Below are positions 11,330 through 18,450 of a DNA stretch of 18,450 nucleotides, piece after piece. The notes beneath the pieces are model-generated. The model saw only the letters and a program-made list of their open reading frames with translations, was not told the origin of the DNA and ran no database searches. The translations under genes were made by a program, and so were the position numbers. The stretch is taken from NCBI GenBank assembly GCA_002179805.1, contig NAVB01001432.1, forward strand, positions 1-18,450, read 5' to 3'. The first letter of the stretch is position 1. Every line of letters starts with the position of its first letter. The DNA is from Acanthamoeba lenticulata. Its lineage: Eukaryota; Discosea; Longamoebia; Acanthamoebidae.

Positions 11330-11347
11330 TTTATTTTTATTTTTATT
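11330..11347 (-). terminator. Triple AATAAA cluster downstream of the P-loop kinase gene
   Basis: Three AATAAA hexamers, spaced every six bases, lie on the minus strand 13-30 bases after the stop codon. This is a strong poly(A) signal. It sits in the 76-base gap to the convergent glycerol kinase stop. Confidence 0.6.
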
Positions 11348-11359
11348 TTCTTATTCAAC

Positions 11360-12280
11360 CTATTTTTTCTTGGCGGAAGGGGCGAGATCGCGCAGGCGCT
11401 TGAGCTCGTTGCGGGCTTGTGTCGCATCGGCCGTGAGAGCCGTCACCTGCGCAAATCCCTCGTGCGTCGTCGGCTGCGCGAACGCCCCCGCGAACTCTCT
11501 GATCACCTCCTCCGCCTGTCGTCGTCACATGCGCGTGTCGCATGTCACGTCACGTTCCAGGGTTGTGTATAGAAATGTGTGTGCGTGCGGCATGCGTTGT
11601 TCAGTACCTTGGCGGCGGAGAGGGTCGGGTGGCCGCGCCGGAGGCCCGCGCGTCGGATGCACTCCTCCCGGGGCACGTCAAAGTAGATGGCCTCCACGTG
11701 CGTCACGCCGTGCCGCTTGGCCTCTGTCACCCACATCTGCCGGCGCAATCGATGATTGATGAGGGTCAGAGCCACCACGGCGCGCCTGAAGTTGAACGTG
11801 AGTGCGCGTGCCTTGCGGTCGCCAGCAGAGAAGTTGCACCGGTCGATGACGACGCACTTCTTCCTCTTGATGGCCTGCCACCGCGTATTTGTTGATTTTT
11901 TGTTAATTTCGTGCAAATAATAAAGCAAAAAGGTTGTTTAGAAGGGAGACCTTCTCCATCTGCTTCTTGCACTCGTCAGCCGAGCCCAAGTCGTCCTGGG
12001 AGACGCGCACCCAGCCCTCCCCGCTCGTCTTCTCCAGCTCCGTCGAGAAGGTCGACTTGCTGGTGAGAGCCACCAAATTGGGGGGGGGGGAAGGTAAAGC
12101 AGCAGTGAGAAGAGGGAAAGGAAGAAGAAGAAGGCAACTTTGCGTTGTGTGCAAAAAGGTCTTTTTCTTTGTTTGGTGTGACACGAACCCAGAGCCGGGC
12201 AGGCCAGCGAGCACGATGACGACCGGCTTTGGACCGGCAGCAGCGCCTGCGGCTCCTTTCTTCTTGCTGGCTGCTTTCAT
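11360..12280 (-). CDS. Small P-loop (AAA_33, polynucleotide kinase-like) protein
   Basis: Four exons on the minus strand: 12280-12189, 12059-11951, 11874-11608 and 11515-11360 (TAG). Together they make 624 bases and 207 residues. A Lys/Ala-rich lead is followed by a Walker A motif GLPGSGKST (residues 26-34), VSQDDLGS in the lid/acceptor region, CVVIDRCN (Asp78, Arg79, Asn81) and VEAIYFDVPREECIRR. These match the kinase half of PNKP and the P-loop domain of aprataxin-like plant and fungal proteins, which act on nucleic-acid ends. Here it stands alone, with no phosphatase, FHA or HIT domain, so the substrate is open. The C-terminal exon is helical and ends in a Lys run. Walker A is split by the first intron, inside the codon of the Gly before the Lys. 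Confidence 0.82.
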
Positions 12281-12544
12281 GTGGTGGTCTTCCTCTGTGT
12301 GCTTGTGCTTGGCCGCTGCTGTTCTCCCCCGTGCAGCTCTTGCGTTCGGTTCGGCTCGCCTTCGCCAGCTTTTCCTGCGCCTTTTGCAGCGAATCTTTTC
12401 TTTTCAGGACAAGAAAAAACTCGGGCTTGAGTTTGGCTCTGGTCCTGGAGGTGCAACCTTTTTTAGTTATCCAGCACTGTTTACAGTGTTTGGCCCAACA
12501 CTGGAAACAGAGGAAACAGAGCTACACTCACGCGTTGGGTCTTC
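12281..12544. promoter_or_regulatory. Divergent promoter region of the P-loop kinase and mucin-like genes
   Basis: These 264 bases lie between divergent starts. They contain an inverted repeat at 12475-12488 (CACTGT-TT-ACAGTG) inside a wider dyad that reaches the CAACACTGG near 12497. No TATA box is evident. Open frames crossing this stretch do not look like protein and are not called. Confidence 0.45.
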
Positions 12545-15500
12545 ATGCGTGGCTGCCCCTCTCGGTGGCTGCTCCGCTTGGTCCTCATTACCTTTCTGGC
12601 CCTCCTCGAGCAGCCGCACAGTCAAGGATGCAACGAGTGGGCCAGCAACCTTCGTGAACCAGCGGACGGCTTTGGACTCTCGGGCGAGCTTCTTGCGCAG
12701 CATCTCACGGCTAACTTTGACGTCACAATCAACGCGATCGAGCTGGCGCTCAACCAATACGGCGGGCGCGGCATCTCGTGGGCACAGCTATGGACTGATG
12801 AAGGAGGACAACCTGGCCGCGTCATCGGCGGCACCTCGTTCGACACCAGCAGCCAGACCGACCTCTCCGCCGCGCTCCAGGGGCCTTTCTATTCATGGTC
12901 GCCCATCACCTTGACCAGCGGGTCTTCCTACTGGCTCGTGCTACTGCCCACCAACCCGCAAGGCACCTGGCTCGAGGCCACCACCACCAAGGTCGCCAAT
13001 GATCCATCAAAGGCGGTGTTGATGGACACGCTGGCATTCAAGAGCGGCGACTCTTGGTCCAGCCTGGAGCGCTCGGCCCGCATCCGGCTGAGCTTGTGTG
13101 TGGGGTCGGTGGCATTGGGCACCCCGTCGCCCTCCCTCACGCCCTCCACCACTCCCTCTGTCACGCCCACTGGCTCCGGCACCCCGAGCCCCACCCCGAC
13201 GCGCTCCAGCACACCAAGCCCCACGCCGACGGTCACCAGCTCGGTAACGCCCACGATCAGCGTGACGCCGTCCATCTCGCCCGGACCCTGCGTCATCCTG
13301 TCATCGGCCGATGAGCCTCTGATCACCAACCTTGACATAGACAACGATGGCGGGTTCATATACCACGCCCAGGTCCTCCTCATCAGCACCGGCGTGTTGA
13401 TCAGCGGGATCGAGATGGCGTTCAATCTGGATACGCTCGCGGACGGAAACCTGCCCCTTGCTGGCATGTGGCTGAATCAAGGAGGCCCGGCGCTTACCTT
13501 CAACGTCGACGTGCCGGTGAAGCGAGGTGCTGATCTTCAGGGGCCCTACATGCTGCCTGCGCCGGTCTTTGTCAACTCCTACTCGAGAGTGTTCTTCAAG
13601 CAGAGAGCGCACGTCAGGTGCGCGTACAAGGGCAACAGCGGAGGTGGCATCACTCTGGGCTCTATCTTGAACTTGGACATGCGGGCTGACTACCTCACTG
13701 GCGAGATAACCAATCGGGATGTGCGCATGAGGATCCTGCGCTGCATTCCGTCGCCCTCGTCCACGCCGTCGAACTCGCCATCTACGACGCCATCGACGAC
13801 GCTCTCGCCATCGAGATCGATCACACCTTCCCCGACCCGGTCCACATCGCCATCGCCTTCAGAGTCGAGCACGCCGTCCTCCACGATGTCGCTATCGCCA
13901 TCGCCGCCTCAAAGCAACTCACCCACGACGTCCCCTTCGTCCTCTCCGACGCCTTCGCTCTCGTACTCCCCTTCGTCAATGGCGACGCCTTCGCCATCGT
14001 CATGTCCCTCGCCTACGGGATCGCCGTCGCCCACACCTTCGGCCTCACTCTCGCCTTCCACCACCACTTCGCCAACGACGTCGCCCTCACCCACTGCCAC
14101 TCCCTGCGACTCGCCGTCGCCCACGTCATCGCCTACGCCCTCTCTCTTGCCAACGACCATGCCTACTCCTTCCACTTCGCCCTTGACGTCGCTCTCGCCA
14201 TCTGCTTCACCGACAGCCACGGTCACGCCATCGAGCTCTCAGTTGCCCTCTTCCTCGTCACCCTCGTTCTTGGCAACGCCCTCTTCTTCCGCCTCGCTCA
14301 TGCCAACAGCGATCGCGTCCCTCTCTTCACCATCTCCGTCCACGTCAGCTACCGCAACGGCGACAGCGACAGCGACAACGAGGGCCACGGCCACGGCGAC
14401 GGCCTCGTCGTCGGTCACGCCCTCTATTACCCCTACCCCCACGTCCACGTCCACCCCCACATCATCGGACACGCCCTCTACCACTCTCACGCCCACGTAC
14501 ACGCCCGCCACCACGTCATCGGCCACTACTACCGCGACGGCCACGCCGACGTCCACCTCCACATCACTGGCCACGCTCACACCCACGTCCACATCCACGT
14601 CCACACCCTCGTCCACATCCGTGCCCACCACATCGTCTTTGCCGTCGCTAACTCCCTCTGCCTCCCCATCGCCGTCATACAACACACCGTCCGCTTCCAT
14701 CACGTCTTCTCCCTCAGCGCCCACCACTTCATCTTCGAGTTCTCCGAGCGCGGCAACGGCGACGTCGTCAAGCTCCCCACTGAGCTCTGTTTCGTCCTCT
14801 GCCTCACCCACATCGTCGCAGGCCACCCGCTCGCCCTCTATCTCCGCATTGCCCTCATTGTCGGTGTCGTCGAGCATTACTCCATCACCATCAGCCACAA
14901 CGATGCCCTCTCCTACCAGATCGGCCACTTCCTCGCCCACAACCTCAGCCGCTGCAATTGCCTCTGAGTCGGCCTCACCGACGCGATCTTCATCTTTTTC
15001 TCCTTCCCCTTCCTTCTCCTCATCGCCCTCTCTGACGCCGACCACCACAACCTCGAGCTCAACGTCCCCTTCGGTTTCACCCTCGAGATCAACTTCGTCG
15101 TCGTCGCCCTCCACATCAGCCTCCGTCTCTCCGTCGACTTTGGTCACCTCGCCTACGGCGTTTGCCTCGCCCACTCTCTCGCCAACGCCCTCCAGCTCTG
15201 TGTCAACCCTCTCGCCTTCACCGACTATCACGTCTACCCCCACGACGTCGCGGTCGGCGTCGGCAAGTATGGCGTCGGTTTCAGCGGCGGTCTCACCATC
15301 AACTACTGCCAGCCCCACCGGCGCCTCCTCCTCCTCCTTCTCGGTGACGCCCACTCCATCGCCGACCGGCGGCATCACAGCGACGACTACTGGAAGCGCG
15401 ACAGCGACGCTCACACCCGGTGCATCGCTCGGCGTGACACCATCGATTCCCTCCGCATCGCCCTCCGCCACGCGCACACGCACACCAAGCCCAAGCTTGA

Positions 15501-16540
15501 CGCCGATTGCCACACCGTCTGCGAGCAATCTTTCAACGACGGCTTCCACCAGGCCGACCACGGCATTGAGCGCAAGTGCTTCACCCACGCAGTCGTCCTC
15601 GCGCAGCCCACCCGCCAGAGCGTCGCCCTCGTCTGGGCCTGCAATCGGGTTGTTCGTTCCGGATCGGCTGCTGGACGGAGGCGCCACCTACACCAACGGT
15701 CAGCCACTGGCGGTGATTGTGAACATCACCAGCACAGAGCTAGGCGCTAACACGAGGTGTGTGGGCAATCTGGTCATGGGCATCAGCAGCTCCTTCAACT
15801 TCTCCTACTATGTGCGTATAGTGATGGCCAGCAGCAGCTCCGCTGTGGCTGCCATCACGCCGCCGCGTACCATGGGCTACATCATCCAATTCTCCACGAG
15901 CGCCATCCTTGCCCAGTACGACCTCACCAGCTTCATGCCGACGACGGCCGGCGCCGAGACGGCAGGGTTCACTCGGGTGACCACACGCTCCTCGCAGGCC
16001 TTGGCGCTCAACTCGACCAGCTTGTACTGGCTGCCCATCTGCTTCACTCAGGCTGGCAGCTCCCGCCGGCAAGCCAGCAGCACCAACGCCACGTCAGCAT
16101 ACACTGTGGGCATAGCCGGCACCACTGGGGACGACGCTGGCTCCAGGAAGACTCTGGGGATGTGTAATGGAGGGCCTGCTTGCCACCCATCGTTGCATGC
16201 TAGCAGCTTTACCATCTCCATCGCCAAAGCAGCCACATCGGTTACCACTGATGGAGACCTTGGCAGCATCGCGATCGTTGCGGCGGCCGTGGGCGTGCCA
16301 GTGATCATTGTTCTCATCGCCATCGTTGCCATCGCCATCACCATCGCGGTGTGGCGAGCCAAGGGCGGCCTGCACCAGAGGGCCCCCGCGATCAGACGCA
16401 ACAGCTCTCAGTACGACCGTCAGGGGTCGCTCGAGCAAACAGTGAAGGAGGTCCACAACAACCAGCTATTCAAGCCAGAGACCACTCGCGGCCAGCGATT
16501 CCAGTACAACAAAGAGACGTGGATGACCGAAGACTTTTAA
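12545..16540 (+). CDS. Giant mucin-like type I membrane surface protein (intronless)
   Basis: A single open frame codes for 1331 residues. Residues 1-27 form a signal peptide (LLRLVLITFLALLEQPHSQG). Two related beta-rich domains follow (about 28-190 and 249-400), separated by a Ser/Thr/Pro linker. They share IxxIExAxN, a W....GG core, LQGP and a final (I/M)RxxxC. Residues about 401-1032 are almost pure Ser/Thr/Pro/Ala (SPSPTPS type), as in heavily O-glycosylated mucins. A third extracellular domain (about 1033-1240) has N-glycosylation sequons (NITS, NFSY, NSTS, NATS) and Cys residues. A transmembrane helix (about 1241-1270; AIVAAAVGVPVIIVLIAIVAIAITIAV) leads to a 61-residue basic cytoplasmic tail. 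A cell-surface or adhesion/coat role is inferred. The folded domains are not firmly recognised and only faintly recall bacterial 'choice-of-anchor' domains. It lacks introns, unlike most neighbours. Confidence 0.85.
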   Translation: MRGCPSRWLLRLVLITFLALLEQPHSQGCNEWASNLREPADGFGLSGELLAQHLTANFDVTINAIELALNQYGGRGISWAQLWTDEGGQPGRVIGGTSFDTSSQTDLSAALQGPFYSWSPITLTSGSSYWLVLLPTNPQGTWLEATTTKVANDPSKAVLMDTLAFKSGDSWSSLERSARIRLSLCVGSVALGTPSPSLTPSTTPSVTPTGSGTPSPTPTRSSTPSPTPTVTSSVTPTISVTPSISPGPCVILSSADEPLITNLDIDNDGGFIYHAQVLLISTGVLISGIEMAFNLDTLADGNLPLAGMWLNQGGPALTFNVDVPVKRGADLQGPYMLPAPVFVNSYSRVFFKQRAHVRCAYKGNSGGGITLGSILNLDMRADYLTGEITNRDVRMRILRCIPSPSSTPSNSPSTTPSTTLSPSRSITPSPTRSTSPSPSESSTPSSTMSLSPSPPQSNSPTTSPSSSPTPSLSYSPSSMATPSPSSCPSPTGSPSPTPSASLSPSTTTSPTTSPSPTATPCDSPSPTSSPTPSLLPTTMPTPSTSPLTSLSPSASPTATVTPSSSQLPSSSSPSFLATPSSSASLMPTAIASLSSPSPSTSATATATATATTRATATATASSSVTPSITPTPTSTSTPTSSDTPSTTLTPTYTPATTSSATTTATATPTSTSTSLATLTPTSTSTSTPSSTSVPTTSSLPSLTPSASPSPSYNTPSASITSSPSAPTTSSSSSPSAATATSSSSPLSSVSSSASPTSSQATRSPSISALPSLSVSSSITPSPSATTMPSPTRSATSSPTTSAAAIASESASPTRSSSFSPSPSFSSSPSLTPTTTTSSSTSPSVSPSRSTSSSSPSTSASVSPSTLVTSPTAFASPTLSPTPSSSVSTLSPSPTITSTPTTSRSASASMASVSAAVSPSTTASPTGASSSSFSVTPTPSPTGGITATTTGSATATLTPGASLGVTPSIPSASPSATRTRTPSPSLTPIATPSASNLSTTASTRPTTALSASASPTQSSSRSPPARASPSSGPAIGLFVPDRLLDGGATYTNGQPLAVIVNITSTELGANTRCVGNLVMGISSSFNFSYYVRIVMASSSSAVAAITPPRTMGYIIQFSTSAILAQYDLTSFMPTTAGAETAGFTRVTTRSSQALALNSTSLYWLPICFTQAGSSRRQASSTNATSAYTVGIAGTTGDDAGSRKTLGMCNGGPACHPSLHASSFTISIAKAATSVTTDGDLGSIAIVAAAVGVPVIIVLIAIVAIAITIAVWRAKGGLHQRAPAIRRNSSQYDRQGSLEQTVKEVHNNQLFKPETTRGQRFQYNKETWMTEDF
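13746..15640 (+). repeat. Low-complexity Ser/Thr/Pro coding repeat
   Basis: About 1.9 kb of degenerate short repeats built from TCG, CCN, ACG and TCC-type codons codes for the mucin stalk. Local runs include ACGGCG (TA) near 14360-14400 and CCACGTCCA-type units near 14440-14620. The biased composition opens long false frames on the other strands. Length variation between strains is expected. Confidence 0.8.
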
Positions 16541-16793
16541 GCGCTCTGAGGTAGAAGATATGTACACGACAGCCAACTGTTCACTAGCAGATAACCTGGT
16601 TCAATGAAAGAAAAACAGGCATTGCCGCAAAAAAACATCAGGAGAATAAGCATCATGCTCTCCGTAGCTGCATTCCTCTCCACCTCCTTGTCGGAGTTTG
16701 GTAAAGTTTGGAGATACGTAACTCTTCGAGATTCAAAAAAAGAGAGAACTGAGGAAGGAAACGCGTTGGTTGAGCTGCCAGGCGTGGAGGATC
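16541..16793. other. Spacer between the mucin-like and glycosyltransferase genes
   Basis: The 253 bases hold the 3' end of the mucin gene and the promoter of the glycosyltransferase gene. No AATAAA is seen, and no gene, tRNA or repeat is supported. Confidence 0.4.
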
Positions 16794-18380
16794 ATGAGAC
16801 TAAGCAGAGCAGTTGTATGCTTGTGTTTGGGGGTCTGGTTGTGCATCCTCCTGCTCAAGGGGCCTTGGTTGGGAGACCTCTCACAAGAAGAAACCGTTGC
16901 TACCGCTTCAAGTGACCTACCACCACCCACTGCCTACAAGCTCTGCTGGAGAGATGACTTGCACTCCTTCCAGCTTCTCTCCGCCTCCCAGGACAGCCGC
17001 AACGTCGTCCCTCTGCAATACCCTTCCGAGCAGTACAAGCCGGAGTGGGTGCCACAGCCTTGGCTGCGGCCCGAGCTGATGACCTTTGCCACGCTCGCTT
17101 CTGACCCACGCCTGCGCATCTTCCAGCTCAATATGGTTATCTCCGTGGAGCGCTACCGCGACATCATGGGCGGCGCCAAGGACATGACCTTGGAAGACGA
17201 AATGAAGTTCCCTGCGCACAAACTGGCGCCCTCTGTTGAGCTGGTGGTCCAGTCGTCGGCAGGCGTCGACGACGTTGTGGCCAGCGCGCATGAATGCCTG
17301 CCGGTCTTGACGGTCAACACTCGCTTCCGCTACAATTCGGGTTATCTGTACAACGACTTCATGGCTCGGTGTGCTTTCCTGCTCGACCCTGTTCAACTTG
17401 ATGCTCTGCTCGACCCCGCGTCTGGCCGTGCTCGCTCCGACGCATGGTTCGTGGTGCGCGCCTTTGGCGAGACGCAAAGACTGCCGTTGGCCCAGGTGTT
17501 GCACTTCCCCAGCGCCAAGCCCCTCCTCGCGCCGCACCAGGTCAGGCGCCCAGCAGGGGGCTACCCCTCGGCGCCATGGCACGTCCATCGCAATGGGCTC
17601 AACCAACCGGACTTGGTGGTGCGCGCTGGAGGTGGCGACGCTGACGCGTCACGGACGCGCGTGGGTGTGGTTTGCCCGAAGAAGTACACGTGGAGTGAAG
17701 ACGACGAACTGTGGGCTTTGTGGCACCTCGACGTGGTGGGGGTGGACCATATCATCATTGGAATTCCAACACGCGTGCTGGATCTGGCGTATGTGCGAGC
17801 GCGCTTGGAGCTGTACCCGGGCTTGGCCGAGCATGTGACCTTGATTGATCTCCAGGTCCCGCCCAGCACCAGCTACGAATACTTGCTGGCCTCCTCGCTG
17901 TGGGACCTCCACGTGCGCTGGCAAGCCGACTTGGATTACGCCTTTGTGATCGATACGGACGAGTTCATGCAGTTGTTCGAGTCCAGCCCTCCTTTCCGGC
18001 GTCTTGACGCCAAGACGTTCATCGCCCGCCACCGGGCGAGGATAGAAAGCGAAGGTGGGGTTTACTTCCCCCGACCGCGAATCAGGCGCCTCACAGAGCA
18101 GCGCCTGGCGGAGCCCTTGATGGGCACCGTGCTGGAGCGGCTCATGCATTCCAATGGATCCGCGGTCAATGAGGCAATCAAGCCAACTCTAGACAGGGGC
18201 AATTTAGGCAAGTCCCTCGTGTGGCTTTCATCGGCTCTGCACACCAACTGCCACTACAGCGTCTTCGCACCGCAGAAGCTGTGGGATAGTTCCGATATTG
18301 TGAGCCTTCACCTCCGAGTTGGTCAAGGGGCGCGCCTTCTTCTTGCGGAATTGGCCGACAAACTGGCCACCAGCATGTGA
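16794..18380 (+). CDS. Type II membrane glycosyltransferase, GT92 (DUF23)-like
   Basis: An intronless frame of 528 residues starts at ATG 16794. A frame extension to 16770 begins with TTG and is rejected. A short basic N-terminus is followed by a signal anchor (AVVCLCLGVWLCILLL, about residues 6-21), the usual layout of Golgi enzymes. The C-terminal half has a GT-A fold signature: WALWHLDVVGVDHIIIG (compare the eW..Y....GvdHf.iY motif of GT92) and FVIDTDEFMQLF with a DxD motif at residues 387-389 for the metal and nucleotide sugar. KSLVWLSSALHTNCHYSV and SLHLRVG then resemble the C-terminal K.iv...v...H...HYR pattern. GT92 members add galactose to glycans; the donor here is not proven. It lies 253 bases downstream of the mucin-like gene, in the same direction. 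Confidence 0.8.
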   Translation: MRLSRAVVCLCLGVWLCILLLKGPWLGDLSQEETVATASSDLPPPTAYKLCWRDDLHSFQLLSASQDSRNVVPLQYPSEQYKPEWVPQPWLRPELMTFATLASDPRLRIFQLNMVISVERYRDIMGGAKDMTLEDEMKFPAHKLAPSVELVVQSSAGVDDVVASAHECLPVLTVNTRFRYNSGYLYNDFMARCAFLLDPVQLDALLDPASGRARSDAWFVVRAFGETQRLPLAQVLHFPSAKPLLAPHQVRRPAGGYPSAPWHVHRNGLNQPDLVVRAGGGDADASRTRVGVVCPKKYTWSEDDELWALWHLDVVGVDHIIIGIPTRVLDLAYVRARLELYPGLAEHVTLIDLQVPPSTSYEYLLASSLWDLHVRWQADLDYAFVIDTDEFMQLFESSPPFRRLDAKTFIARHRARIESEGGVYFPRPRIRRLTEQRLAEPLMGTVLERLMHSNGSAVNEAIKPTLDRGNLGKSLVWLSSALHTNCHYSVFAPQKLWDSSDIVSLHLRVGQGARLLLAELADKLATSM

Positions 18381-18450
18381 AGTCTATCATGATAATAACA
18401 TTGATGCGACCACAGAAATAGGAATATTGCATGAAGTTCTTATTTAATTT
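18381..18450. other. 3' flank of the glycosyltransferase gene
   Basis: These 70 bases after the stop are AT-rich and presumably hold the transcript's 3' end. No canonical AATAAA is visible before the window edge. Confidence 0.35.

Noticed and set aside
14430..14640. Possible CRISPR-like or satellite array (repeated ACGTCCACATCC-type units)
   Set aside because: The units are short, irregular and in frame with the mucin Thr/Ser codons. There are no spacers, so this is coding low complexity.
14239..15687. 482-residue open frame on the minus strand, rich in Val, Gly, Glu and Asp
   Set aside because: It is the antisense image of the biased Ser/Thr/Pro codons of the mucin stalk. It has no domain, a repetitive composition, and lies wholly inside a convincing gene.

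Overview
The window looks like nuclear DNA of a free-living amoeba, most likely Acanthamoeba (inferred). Six genes carry many short spliceosomal introns (58-129 bases), the exons are GC-rich, most introns and spacers are more AT-rich, and the F-box/ankyrin repeats are of the 'GGHLEVLQWARANGCPWDE' type that amoebae share with giant amoebal viruses. Exon models were worked out by hand from splice signals, reading phase and family conservation. No transcripts or database searches were available. Every intron-bearing model closes in frame.

Layout from the left: the 3' end of a His-rich protein gene (+, to 136). A convergent F-box/ankyrin gene follows (-, 1632-236), whose frame is broken by a small internal inversion. 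Next is a secreted-type endonuclease/exonuclease/phosphatase (EEP) enzyme with 7 exons (-, 3030-1767). A divergent spacer with a perfect 16-bp palindrome leads to an unrecognised beta-strand-rich protein with 7 exons (+, 3209-5383). It converges with eIF2B beta, 6 exons (-, 7198-5595), which is divergent from an RNPS1-like SR/RRM protein, 3 exons (+, 7386-8600). Then come a membrane-anchored glycerol kinase with 9 exons (+, 8883-11283) and a convergent small P-loop polynucleotide-kinase-like protein, 4 exons (-, 12280-11360). The window ends with two intronless + genes: a 1331-residue mucin-like type I membrane protein (12545-16540) and a Golgi-type glycosyltransferase resembling family GT92 (16794-18380).

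These are mostly independent eukaryotic genes, not an operon. Possible links are a surface mucin next to a glycosyltransferase, and two mRNA-metabolism genes (eIF2B beta and RNPS1) sharing one divergent promoter region.

The strongest unusual signals are: (1) a roughly 114-bp segment of the ankyrin array that reads in frame only on the opposite strand, possibly masked by a 74-nt intron; (2) a window-wide unusual 5' splice site, with C at intron position +4 in 23 of 30 inferred introns and GTACG the commonest start; (3) three consecutive phase-1, stop-free introns with lengths divisible by 3 in the unrecognised gene; (4) the 16-bp palindrome just ahead of that gene's start codon. I found no tRNA, rRNA, CRISPR array or transposon.
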